NCBI GenBank assembly: GCA_038002745.1 | Contig: JBBODD010000001.1 | Coordinates: 1,240,001 to 1,304,000, forward strand | Source: Bacillus sp. FSL H8-0547 | GTDB taxonomy: Bacteria > Bacillota > Bacilli > Bacillales > Bacillaceae | Direction: 5' to 3' | DNA length: 64,000 bases | In this document: piece by piece, positions 53,312-60,692 of the stretch | Layout of the letters: the number at the start of each line of letters is the position of its first letter | Numbering within the stretch: the first letter of the stretch is position 1 | Translations under genes and position numbers: made by a program | Notes under the pieces: generated by a model | Told to the model about the DNA's origin: nothing | The model's input: only the letters and a program-made list of their open reading frames with translations | The model's database searches: none

Positions 53312-53941
53312 GTTGACCAGCGAATGCTTGAACGCATAGATAACAGCCTGTGTTCTGTCCTGCACATCCAGCTTGCTGAGAATATTGCTTACGTGTGTTT
53401 TGACTGTTTTCAGCGCGATGAACAGTTCATCCGCTATTTCCTGATTTGTTTTCCCTTCAGCAACGAGCAGAAGAATCTCCATCTCGCGGGCAGTGAGTTC
53501 ATCGTGCGGATGATGGACGGGCTTCTGCCTCATTTTCATCATCATTTTCCCTGTCACTTCAGGTTCAAGAACAGAGTGTCCGTGGAATGTCTTTCTTACA
53601 GCCTCTGCAATTTCACTTGCCTTGGATGTTTTGAGCATATAGCTTGTCGCACCTGCTTCAAGCGCCGGGTAAACTTTTTCATCGTCAAGAAAGCTTGTGA
53701 CGATGATGATTTTCGCTTCCGGCCACTTTTCAATAATCTGCCGGGTAGCTTCAATCCCGTCCATACCGTCCATGACAAGGTCCATTAAAATGATATCTGG
53801 CCGCAGTTCGAGGGCCAGTTCAATTGCTGTAAAGCCATTGTCCGCCTCACCGACAACCTCAATGTCGCTTTGGGCTGCAAGATAAGAAGATACACCGATC
53901 CTTACCATTTCATGATCATCTACAAATAATACCTTAATCAT
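53309..53941 (-). CDS. liaR: Response regulator LiaR (VraR)
   Basis: A 210-residue NarL-type response regulator. The receiver domain (1-120) has the acidic pocket VDDHE and phospho-acceptor Asp54 (ILMDLVM); the LuxR-type DNA-binding domain follows ([40 protein letters not shown]). It answers LiaS and activates the liaIH promoter on cell-envelope stress. It overlaps liaS by 8 bases. Confidence 0.95.
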   Translation of the reverse strand: MIKVLFVDDHEMVRIGVSSYLAAQSDIEVVGEADNGFTAIELALELRPDIILMDLVMDGMDGIEATRQIIEKWPEAKIIIVTSFLDDEKVYPALEAGATSYMLKTSKASEIAEAVRKTFHGHSVLEPEVTGKMMMKMRQKPVHHPHDELTAREMEILLLVAEGKTNQEIADELFIALKTVKTHVSNILSKLDVQDRTQAVIYAFKHSLVN

Positions 53942-54974
53942 CCTTTTCTCCCCTTACAAGCGGAATTTTGACTTCAAGCTTTGTGCCTTTTCCGGGAAAA
54001 CTCACAATCTTTAGTGTTCCGCCAAGCTGCGCGGCCCGTTCGTGCATGTTCTGCAGACCGTAGCTTCCTGTTTTGGCTGCATCTACTTTAAATCCGATTC
54101 CGTCATCAATCACTCTGAGGAGCACCAGATCATCCCGTTCAATAAACAGCACTTCAAGCGTTTCAGCTTTTGAATGCCTGAGCGTATTTGAAACGGATTC
54201 CTGCAGGATTCTGAATAAATGATCCTCTATCCCTTTATCAAGCTGCACATCTTCCATTTTCCAGCTGACTTCCATTGGCACCTTTTGTGAAAGTTCCTGA
54301 AGCAGATCTTTCATGCCTTCCTGAAGAGTTTTTCCTTTCAGAGCGGCAGGACGCAAATGCAGCAGAAGCGCCCTCATTTCAAGCTGTGACTGATGAATCA
54401 TCTGCTCAACCATCTGCAGCTGCCTGTTTTCTGCTTTTGCCCTGCTGTCACTTGATTCGTTGATCGCTGACATCATCATTGATGCTGCGAACAGCTGCTG
54501 GCTGACAGAGTCGTGAAGCTCTCGTGCAAGCCTGTTGCGTTCTTCAGAGACGATTTTCTGAATGCGTTTTTCCTGTTCTTCAGCTTTTTCATTTGCGAGT
54601 TTTTGCGACAGCTTTGTCTGCTCCGTCAAATGCTTCTGCAGCTGCCGCAAAGAATGCCACATCTTCTCAAAGTCACCTGATTTTTTAGGGAAATCACCAT
54701 CAGCATACTTTCCCCGGGCAAGCTGGGAAATCTCCTCTGAAAGCTGTCCAATATCACTGCGCAGAAAAATTCCTGAAAAAAGCCCCAGCACAAGCCCAAT
54801 AGCCACACTGACGGCAGGCACAAAATAGATAAACGGAAGATCTAGCATCTCTTTCTCCCAAAGAATGCTCCAGTCATCCAAAGGAAACATGACAAAATAA
54901 CTTGCCGAAAGAAAAACAAGGACAGAAACCGAAATCGCAGCACCAAGAGCCATTTGTCTTAGAATGCTGGTCAT
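53934..54974 (-). CDS. liaS: Sensor histidine kinase LiaS (VraS)
   Basis: A 346-residue intramembrane-sensing kinase. Two membrane helices (about 11-31 and 49-71) with only a short extracellular loop, a HAMP-like linker, a dimerisation helix with the phospho-histidine at 154 ([18 protein letters not shown]) and an ATPase domain ([39 protein letters not shown]). It phosphorylates LiaR; LiaF holds it inactive until lipid-II-cycle antibiotics act. It overlaps liaF by ATGA and liaR by 8 bases. Confidence 0.95.
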   Translation of the reverse strand: MTSILRQMALGAAISVSVLVFLSASYFVMFPLDDWSILWEKEMLDLPFIYFVPAVSVAIGLVLGLFSGIFLRSDIGQLSEEISQLARGKYADGDFPKKSGDFEKMWHSLRQLQKHLTEQTKLSQKLANEKAEEQEKRIQKIVSEERNRLARELHDSVSQQLFAASMMMSAINESSDSRAKAENRQLQMVEQMIHQSQLEMRALLLHLRPAALKGKTLQEGMKDLLQELSQKVPMEVSWKMEDVQLDKGIEDHLFRILQESVSNTLRHSKAETLEVLFIERDDLVLLRVIDDGIGFKVDAAKTGSYGLQNMHERAAQLGGTLKIVSFPGKGTKLEVKIPLVRGEKDD

Positions 54975-55702
54975 ATCCGCTTCACCTCTAAATCTCCGAC
55001 AATAGATGAAGTAATCATTTTCACCTTCTGAACCGAAGCATCATACCCCTCTGTCTGATAGGAAATGCTCTGATTAAACAATTTAGGCTCATGATGGCCA
55101 AAAACGCGGACAGCTCCGGCAAATGAGGAATGCTGAACAGACACATCCACTTCATAAGGAACGAGGATCTTTACATTCCCTATAAAATTGCGGATGACAA
55201 TCATATTTTCTTCTTTCGGCAGTACCGTATTGCTCAAATCAACGATCGTATCGCCGATGCCATTCTGTATATTAATATCATTCCACTCATAAATATCTTC
55301 AGGCGTTGACTGCTGCCCGAATACATTGTTTCCAAGGATCGGTTTCTTATAGATCACATCTTCTTTTTTCAATGACAGAGATTCTTTTACTTGCGGTTCA
55401 ACAACGGCAGGTGCCTTTTTCGACTGCCTGTATTGAACAAGCAGATAAATCGCCAGGGCACAAATCAGAAACTTCACAGCCCACAAATTCATCACTGTGA
55501 TAATCAAACTGATCAACCCGAACCAAAACAGCAGCTTCCCCGTTTTTTTGCTGAGCCGCTTCTTTCCGAAATAAACACAGACAGACGACAGAAGCAGGAA
55601 AAAGATAAGTCCACCGTGATCAAAAAAGACTTCGAGCATTAAAAGAACGACCCCAATTAAAAGAATATACGTAATCACATCGGCGTTGGCTTTTTTGAGC
55701 AT
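54971..55702 (-). CDS. liaF: LiaF, inhibitor of the LiaSR system
   Basis: A 243-residue membrane protein with four closely packed hydrophobic helices in the first 90 residues and a beta-rich C-terminal cell-wall-active-antibiotics-response domain (NGIGDTIVDLSNTVLPKEENMIVIRNFIGNVKILVPYEVDV). LiaF proteins keep LiaS in the off state. GGAGGG precedes the ATG. It begins the liaFSR cluster; a nested inverted repeat separates it from liaH. Confidence 0.93.
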   Translation of the reverse strand: MLKKANADVITYILLIGVVLLMLEVFFDHGGLIFFLLLSSVCVYFGKKRLSKKTGKLLFWFGLISLIITVMNLWAVKFLICALAIYLLVQYRQSKKAPAVVEPQVKESLSLKKEDVIYKKPILGNNVFGQQSTPEDIYEWNDINIQNGIGDTIVDLSNTVLPKEENMIVIRNFIGNVKILVPYEVDVSVQHSSFAGAVRVFGHHEPKLFNQSISYQTEGYDASVQKVKMITSSIVGDLEVKRI

Positions 55703-55728
55703 GTGGGCTTACCCTCCTTATTAGAAAA

Positions 55729-55843
55729 GCGGAAGCGGCCGGTTAGCTCCGGGAGTCAGATAAGAACTGAACCGAAAAGTCCGCTTTTGACTTTTTGGGG
55801 CAGTTTGTTCTGACAGAGGAGTTGGCCGCTGCAGCTGGACAGT
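55729..55843. repeat. Nested imperfect inverted repeat, about 110 bases, between liaH and liaF
   Basis: Outer arms start GCGGCC (55735) and end GGCCGC (55829), with inner matches CTCC/GGAG, TCAGA/TCTGA and ACTG/CAGT. The centre AAAAGTC-CGCTTTT-GACTTTT is a perfect small hairpin. The flanks AAAAGCGGAAGCGG and GCTGCAGCTGGAC resemble, from memory, a dispersed repeat in other Bacillaceae; this was not verified. It takes the place of liaG. Confidence 0.7.
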
Positions 55844-55898
55844 GTGCAAAAATCTATATTCTTTCGCTTGATAGCTGAAAAATACACAAAACACCTTC

Positions 55899-55925
55899 CA
55901 AAAAAGGCGCAGAAACCCGCGCCTT
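55899..55925 (-). terminator. Terminator of liaIH
   Basis: AAGGCGC and GCGCCTT form a stem followed on the minus strand by TTTTTTGG. It ends the liaI-liaH message before liaF. Confidence 0.8.
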
Positions 55926-55943
55926 CTATAGGATACCATGTTT

Positions 55944-56588
55944 TCAGACTGCAGAATCCTCTTTTTTCAGTTCTTTTTCGAGCTGGGCGATTCTTCCGTC
56001 AATTGTGCTGCGGTAGTAGCCCGTATTCACTTCGTTTTCAAGTCGGTCAATATAGCTTTCCAATTCATCAAAACGTGTATGTGCTCCATGTGAATAGCTG
56101 CTGCTGTCAAGGACCTTATTCATGCGGTGAGATGCGCGGGCTGTATTTTCCCGGCCCATCAATTCCATACGTTTAATGTACATGTCCTTTAGTTTATGTT
56201 TCATTTCTTCATACTTGCGCTCAAGTTCCGCAAGCTGGCCTGACACTTCTTTAAGAGATTCAGTGATTCGCACTGATCGTTCCTGATACTGCTCATGCTC
56301 TCTCACTGCAAACTCATGAAGCTCGCTTTCTCCTGCCTGTGCGGCAATATCAGCCTGGCGTTTGCGTTTCCCGGCAAGTTCCTCTGCCTGTTTTAATTCA
56401 CGGGTGAACTCTTCTTTCAGCAAATACTGTCTCTCCACAAGCTTGCGGACTTTATCCGTTTCCTGTTCGCATTCTCTTAAATACTGATTCAATAAGGCGA
56501 TTGGGTTTTTCTTTTCCTTTTGGTCCAGAATTTCATGGAAGTCGGCTGCAAGTGTTTCTTTGATTCGTGTGAATAAATTGCTCATCAT
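55944..56588 (-). CDS. liaH: LiaH, PspA/IM30-family membrane stress protein
   Basis: A 214-residue, almost wholly helical coiled-coil protein of the phage-shock protein A family (LFTRIKETLAADFHEILDQKEKKNPIALLNQYLRE..., long heptads to residue 150, then ARASHRMNKVLDSSS). It forms large rings and binds damaged membranes. It follows liaI by 18 bases and is followed by a terminator, so liaIH can be expressed far above liaFSR. Confidence 0.94.
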   Translation of the reverse strand: MMSNLFTRIKETLAADFHEILDQKEKKNPIALLNQYLRECEQETDKVRKLVERQYLLKEEFTRELKQAEELAGKRKRQADIAAQAGESELHEFAVREHEQYQERSVRITESLKEVSGQLAELERKYEEMKHKLKDMYIKRMELMGRENTARASHRMNKVLDSSSYSHGAHTRFDELESYIDRLENEVNTGYYRSTIDGRIAQLEKELKKEDSAV

Positions 56589-56606
56589 GTATCTCTCCTC
56601 ATTCTA

Positions 56607-56957
56607 TTAATTGTTTTTTTTCATTTCCGCCCACTGGCGTTCGAAGTTTGTAAATGGATCAGATGATTCTTTTTCTGAGATCACTTCTTTGTTGTTCCAT
56701 TTTTTGTAGACTACATAAAGGATGTATGCTGCCGCTGCGCCGATCACTGCCGGCAGGTTTGAAGCTGATGCACAGAGTGCGATGATTCCGGCGATTACCC
56801 AGAAGATTTTCATTCCGGTTGAATCGGTTTTGATGAATCCTTTATATGAGTAATAAAGGATGACCAGGCTGATAGCCAGTGCAAACATTGGTGCAAGGTT
56901 TGCCAGCAGCACGATTGCTGCAATCCCTCCAATGATCAGTAACCCGAATTTTTTCAT
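56607..56957 (-). CDS. liaI: LiaI, small membrane partner of LiaH
   Basis: A 116-residue membrane protein with three hydrophobic segments (about 6-40 and 51-84) and a charged cytoplasmic tail (KWNNKEVISEKESSDPFTNFERQWAEMKK). It anchors LiaH to the membrane under stress. GGAGG precedes the ATG. First gene of the liaIH unit, with a palindromic LiaR-box candidate upstream. Confidence 0.9.
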   Translation of the reverse strand: MKKFGLLIIGGIAAIVLLANLAPMFALAISLVILYYSYKGFIKTDSTGMKIFWVIAGIIALCASASNLPAVIGAAAAYILYVVYKKWNNKEVISEKESSDPFTNFERQWAEMKKNN

Positions 56958-57034
56958 GTTCTGTTCCTCCTTTCTATAGTTCTATCCTACCTTCCATGCG
57001 GTTTTCCCATAACGAGCCAGAGCTTTAATTTGAA

Positions 57035-57052
57035 CTAAGACCTGAGGCTTAG
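57035..57052. promoter_or_regulatory. Candidate LiaR box upstream of liaI
   Basis: CTAAGACCTGAGGCTTAG is an 18-base palindrome with one mismatched pair, 78-95 bases upstream of the liaI start. Position and symmetry suit a LiaR dimer site. Confidence 0.45.
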
Positions 57053-57252
57053 CTTCATACAGACCTTCATGATCTTCGAGTAAAAACAGTTTTTAACACA
57101 TGAAATTGCTGTACAAATCGACTGGAAGATACCTTCATCAAAACTCTAAAATAGTAAATCTTTAAATAATTTTAAAAATTCCCTCTTGTCCAATACTTCT
57201 TTCCTTGTTATCATAGTGAACATTCAACGAAGACAAGACAGGAGGCACTTTA

Positions 57253-57453
57253 GTGAAAAAGAAATATTTAATAGGCATTCTCATTTTTATCCCATTTTTG
57301 CAGATTCTTTTGCTTCCTTTTGCCAATAAAATTGAACCGGTCATCTTCGGGCTGCCGTTTCTCCAATTTTGGCTCTTTTTGTGGATTGCGGTTACGCCGC
57401 TTTGCACGTGGGCAATTTTCAGAATCCAGAAAAAACAGGGAGGTCTTGAATAA
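57253..57453 (+). CDS. DUF3311 small membrane protein, YhjC-like symporter partner
   Basis: A 66-residue protein with two hydrophobic segments (5-22 and 30-55) and the GLPFLQFWLFLWI motif of DUF3311. Such proteins are encoded right before sodium:solute symporters and are thought to be an accessory subunit. Its stop overlaps the symporter ATG (TAATG). ACAGGAGG precedes the ATG. B. subtilis yhjC has the same size and partner. Confidence 0.88.
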   Translation: MKKKYLIGILIFIPFLQILLLPFANKIEPVIFGLPFLQFWLFLWIAVTPLCTWAIFRIQKKQGGLE

Positions 57454-58940
57454 TGCAGCAGGGAAATACAACAGCACTGGGCATCACCATCTGTATCATC
57501 TTAACCGTTGTCTTGATCGGCTTTCTTGCTGGCCGTGACAAGTCTTCGAGAAGTTCTGTGGAAGAATGGTCAGTGGGAGGCAGAAAATTCGGCGGGCTTC
57601 TTGTATGGTTTCTTGTCGGGGCTGACCTGTATACGGCCTATACATTTCTTGGGCTGACGAGTACAGCTTTTCAAGCCGGAAGCGTAGCTTTTTTCGCTAT
57701 TCCTTATTCCGTATTAGCTTATTTTATCGCCTATTTTTTCCTTCCGAAGCTGTGGAGGACTGCAAAGGAATTTCAGTTCACGACGCTTGCAGACTATGCC
57801 CGTGATCGTTTTGACAGCAAGCTTCTTTCTTCGCTGATTGCGATTGTCGGCGTATTGATGCTGATTCCATATATCGACCTGCAGCTGAGCGGCATCATGG
57901 ATACCCTGCGTGTGGCAGGTACAGGCTACATCAATGTTACGGTTGTCGTGATTACATCCTTTTTCCTTGTTGCCCTCTACACGTTTTTCAGCGGAATTAA
58001 AGGACCTACTTATACGGCAATCATTAAAGATGTTCTTGTATGGGCCATCATGCTGTTTATGGTCGCCTCCCTGCCGATTATCCATTTCGGCGGATGGACT
58101 CCGATGATTGATAAGGTCATCACGGATGCACCGCAGCTGCTAACGATTCCGCAGTCAGGTCCTAAAGGGTTGATGTGGTTTACTACTGCAGCCATCGTAT
58201 CGTCACTGGCCCTTTTCATGTGGGCGCATGCAGCTACCGGCGTTTTTACAGCAAAAAGCGAAGATGCCATCAGAAAAAATTCTATGTTCCTGCCCCTATA
58301 TAACGTTGTTCTAATTCTCGTAATTTTCCTTGGCTTTATCGCATATTTAGTGCTGCCTGGCGAAACAGATCCGCGGTTTGCTCTTTTGACTCTGATTCAG
58401 ACATCATACGGCGGTGTTGCTCAGGGACTTGCTTATTCAACAATAGCCCTTGCATCCTTGATTCCATGTTCGATTATGGCCATTGGTGCATCGAACCTAT
58501 TTGCAAACAATATTTACAGAGATTTGATTAACCCCGGTGTAAAGCCTGCAAAGCTGACAATGATTACGCGCAGCATGGTTTTTTTGGTTATCGGCCTGGC
58601 CCTCGTGTTCGGACTTTTGTTCCCGACAGCGCTCGTTTCGCTTCAGCTGCTTGGAGTATCCGGAATGGTGCAGATCTTCCCTGCTGTCGTTCTAAGCCTC
58701 TTCTGGCAAAAACAGACACGGGAAGCAACGATTATCGGGTTGCTTGTCGGACTTGGCGTGACATTCACCGTCTATGGTACGGGTCTTTCATTTGGCATTT
58801 ATGAAGGATTCTGGGGGCTTTCTGCCAACTTCCTGACGGTGTTTATCTTAAATCCGTTATTCAAAGCCAAATCAACAAACGTTTCTGCCTTTCTTTTCCG
58901 AAAAAAAGACGGGGATTCAGCTCTCAGAAAGGGCGCTTAA
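57453..58940 (+). CDS. Sodium:solute symporter, YhjB-like (monocarboxylate-type)
   Basis: A 495-residue membrane carrier with 13 hydrophobic segments. WSVGGRKFGGLLVWFLVGADLYTAYTFLG is the family's first helices, and ALASLIPCSIMAIGASNLFANNIYRDLI the helix-8 region with the sodium site. With the DUF3311 partner it resembles the MctP/YhjB group that carries short carboxylates; substrate not shown. A terminator follows the stop. Confidence 0.88.
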   Translation: MQQGNTTALGITICIILTVVLIGFLAGRDKSSRSSVEEWSVGGRKFGGLLVWFLVGADLYTAYTFLGLTSTAFQAGSVAFFAIPYSVLAYFIAYFFLPKLWRTAKEFQFTTLADYARDRFDSKLLSSLIAIVGVLMLIPYIDLQLSGIMDTLRVAGTGYINVTVVVITSFFLVALYTFFSGIKGPTYTAIIKDVLVWAIMLFMVASLPIIHFGGWTPMIDKVITDAPQLLTIPQSGPKGLMWFTTAAIVSSLALFMWAHAATGVFTAKSEDAIRKNSMFLPLYNVVLILVIFLGFIAYLVLPGETDPRFALLTLIQTSYGGVAQGLAYSTIALASLIPCSIMAIGASNLFANNIYRDLINPGVKPAKLTMITRSMVFLVIGLALVFGLLFPTALVSLQLLGVSGMVQIFPAVVLSLFWQKQTREATIIGLLVGLGVTFTVYGTGLSFGIYEGFWGLSANFLTVFILNPLFKAKSTNVSAFLFRKKDGDSALRKGA

Positions 58941-58944
58941 ACAG

Positions 58945-58970
58945 CAGGCACAACTTGTGCCTGTTTTTTT
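58945..58970 (+). terminator. Terminator of the yhjCB-like pair
   Basis: CAGGCACA and TGTGCCTG form a stem (loop ACT) followed by TTTTTTT. Confidence 0.85.
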
Positions 58971-58973
58971 CTG

Positions 58974-59000
58974 GTTTCCTTCTTTTTAAAAAAGGGGATA
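58974..59000 (+). promoter_or_regulatory. Possible sigma-B-like promoter of the SDR gene
   Basis: GTTTCC (58974-58979), 15-base spacer, GGGATA (58995-59000), 37 bases before the start codon. Several Bacillus stress-induced SDR genes have sigma-B promoters. Confidence 0.4.
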
Positions 59001-59037
59001 ATATCTCCATTACATATAACAAAGGGAGGCAAAACCA

Positions 59038-59817
59038 TTGAATCTTTCAGGAAAAGTTGCCATTGTGACCGGAGCAAGCTCAGGAATCGGAGAAGCGGCG
59101 GCCATCAAGCTTGCCGAACAGGGTGCAAAAGTTGCGCTGCTTGATATAAAAGAAGAAAATGCGGAAAGCGTAAAAAAGAAAATTGAAGAAATGAACGGCG
59201 AGGCCATCATTGTCGAATGCGACGTATCTGATGCCGAAAGGATGGAAACCAGCTATAAAAAGGTCATTGATGCTTGGGGCAGGCTCGATATTGTTTTTGC
59301 AAACGCAGGAATCAACGGAAGGTGGACTCCTATCGAAGATCTATCTCCTGAGGACTGGGACCAGACGATCAATACGAATTTGCGAAGCACCTTTTTAAGC
59401 GTAAAATATGCCATTCCCTATATGAAGAATAAAGGCGGCAGCATCATTATCACAAGCTCAATCAACGGCACCCGCATGTTCAGAGGATTTGGACGCTCTG
59501 CCTACAGTACGTCTAAAGTCGGACAGGTCGGTTTTGGTAAAATGGCGGCCCTCGAGCTTGCAGGCTATAAGATCAGAGTCAACATGATCTGTCCGGGAGC
59601 AATCGAAACAAACATCGACAGCAACACCTTTGCCGAAGAAGAAAACATTGAAAAAGTAGAAGTTCCGGTTGAATTTCCTGAAGGAGAACAGCCGCTTGAA
59701 CAAAAAGCTGGCTCGCCTGAACAGGTCGCAGATCTCGTGTACTTCCTGGCATCTGACCTTTCAAGCCATATTACAGGTACAGAAGTGTATATAGACGGCG
59801 CCGAGTCCCTTCTCTAA
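59038..59817 (+). CDS. Short-chain dehydrogenase/reductase
   Basis: A 259-residue NAD(P)-dependent oxidoreductase of the classical SDR family. VTGASSGIGEAAA is the nucleotide motif, FANAGING the NAG motif, SSINGTRMFRGFGRSAYSTSKVG the catalytic Ser-Tyr-Lys set, and VNMICPGAIETNI the structural PG motif. Substrate unknown; many are annotated as glucose or 3-oxoacyl dehydrogenases. The start is TTG with GGGAGG 8 bases upstream, and the protein begins at the usual place. Confidence 0.9.
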   Translation: MNLSGKVAIVTGASSGIGEAAAIKLAEQGAKVALLDIKEENAESVKKKIEEMNGEAIIVECDVSDAERMETSYKKVIDAWGRLDIVFANAGINGRWTPIEDLSPEDWDQTINTNLRSTFLSVKYAIPYMKNKGGSIIITSSINGTRMFRGFGRSAYSTSKVGQVGFGKMAALELAGYKIRVNMICPGAIETNIDSNTFAEEENIEKVEVPVEFPEGEQPLEQKAGSPEQVADLVYFLASDLSSHITGTEVYIDGAESLL

Positions 59818-59881
59818 TGGCGAATGAAAACCTCCCTTCGGATGCAAAATAAGAACCAGCTGACCATAAGGAGGAACTTTC

Positions 59882-60007
59882 ATGACAAACAAAAACGATA
59901 ACCGCGAATCGAAAAACAAATACCCAAACAATAAAAAGCAGGATGCTGAGTTCTCAAAAGAAATCAATATCCGAAGTGAACAGACGAAAAAGGACTTGGG
60001 GAAATAA
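59882..60007 (+). CDS. 41-residue hydrophilic protein
   Basis: A very short, lysine- and asparagine-rich soluble protein (starts MTNKNDNRESKNKYPNNKK, ends EQTKKDLGK). AAGGAGG lies 7 bases before the ATG and a strong terminator follows the stop, which supports expression. It resembles the small, disordered spore or stress proteins of Bacillus in composition but matches none I can name. It lies 64 bases after the SDR gene. Confidence 0.7.
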   Translation: MTNKNDNRESKNKYPNNKKQDAEFSKEINIRSEQTKKDLGK

Positions 60008-60012
60008 ATTGT

Positions 60013-60047
60013 AAAGGCAGTCAGGTGAAATCCTGACTGCCTTTTTA
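60013..60047 (+). terminator. Terminator after the 41-residue gene
   Basis: AAAGGCAGTCAGG and CCTGACTGCCTTT form a perfect stem, followed by TTTAT. Confidence 0.9.
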
Positions 60048-60079
60048 TATGTGCAGTTTTATTAAGGGGTTGGCGTTAT

Positions 60080-60605
60080 TTACTAATTGATCAGTGCCAT
60101 CAAGCCCAGGATTTCATGAGTTGAGGGTTCTTTTCTGACCGATAAGTGCCATCAAGCCCGGAATTTCTTGAGTTGATGGTTCTTTTCTGACTGATAAGTA
60201 CCATCAAGACCTGAGTTTCTTGAATTGATGGTTCTTATCCCCTCAATAAGTACCATCAACCTCTGAGTTTCTTGAATTGATGGTTCTTATCCTCTCGATA
60301 AGTACCATCAAGCTTTGAGTTTTTTGAATTGATGGTTCTTATCCTCTCGATAAGTACCATCAAGACCTGAGTTTCTTGAATTGATGGTTCTTATCCTCTC
60401 GATAAGTACCATCAAGCCCGGAATTTCATGAGTTGATGGTTCTTTTCTGACCGATAAGTGCCATCAAGACCTGAGTTTCTTGAGTTGATGGTTCATTTCT
60501 GACCGATAAGTGCCATCAACCTTTGAGTTTCATGAATTGAGGGTTCTCTTCCAAACAATAAGTGCCATCAACCTCAGGATTTCATGTGTTGAGGGGTTCT
60601 ATTCA
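60080..60605. repeat. Tandem array C: about ten units of the 52-bp element
   Basis: Units have period 52 bp. Pieces: TTGATGGTTCTTATCC, then TCTCGATAAGTACCATCAA, then GACCTGAGTTTCTTGAA. In the best units TTGATGGT pairs with ACCATCAA and the inner TTATC with GATAA, giving a 13-bp stem with a 2x2 mismatch and a 5-base loop. Outer units use TTCTTTTCTGAC in the loop. The array lies between the terminator of the 41-residue gene and that of yfmR, and the interval 60008-60692 holds no gene. Confidence 0.94.
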
Positions 60606-60647
60606 GATTGAGCCTCCAGACAATAACTCAACCTATCAAATCAAACC

Positions 60648-60680
60648 AAAAAAAATGCCCCGGACATTTCACCCGGGACA
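60648..60680 (-). terminator. Terminator of the ABC-F gene
   Basis: On the minus strand TGTCCCGG and CCGGGGCA pair around a 9-base loop, followed by TTTTTTTTGG. Confidence 0.7.
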
Positions 60681-60692
60681 CCTTCCTTTAAA

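Noticed and set aside
55721-55939. Remnant of liaG as a 72-codon frame
   Set aside because: The frame reads across the nested inverted repeat and terminator and shows no LiaG-like residues.
6627-60605. CRISPR arrays
   Set aside because: Spacers between the conserved parts are themselves near-identical within an array, units are continuous at 52 bp, and no cas gene is present.
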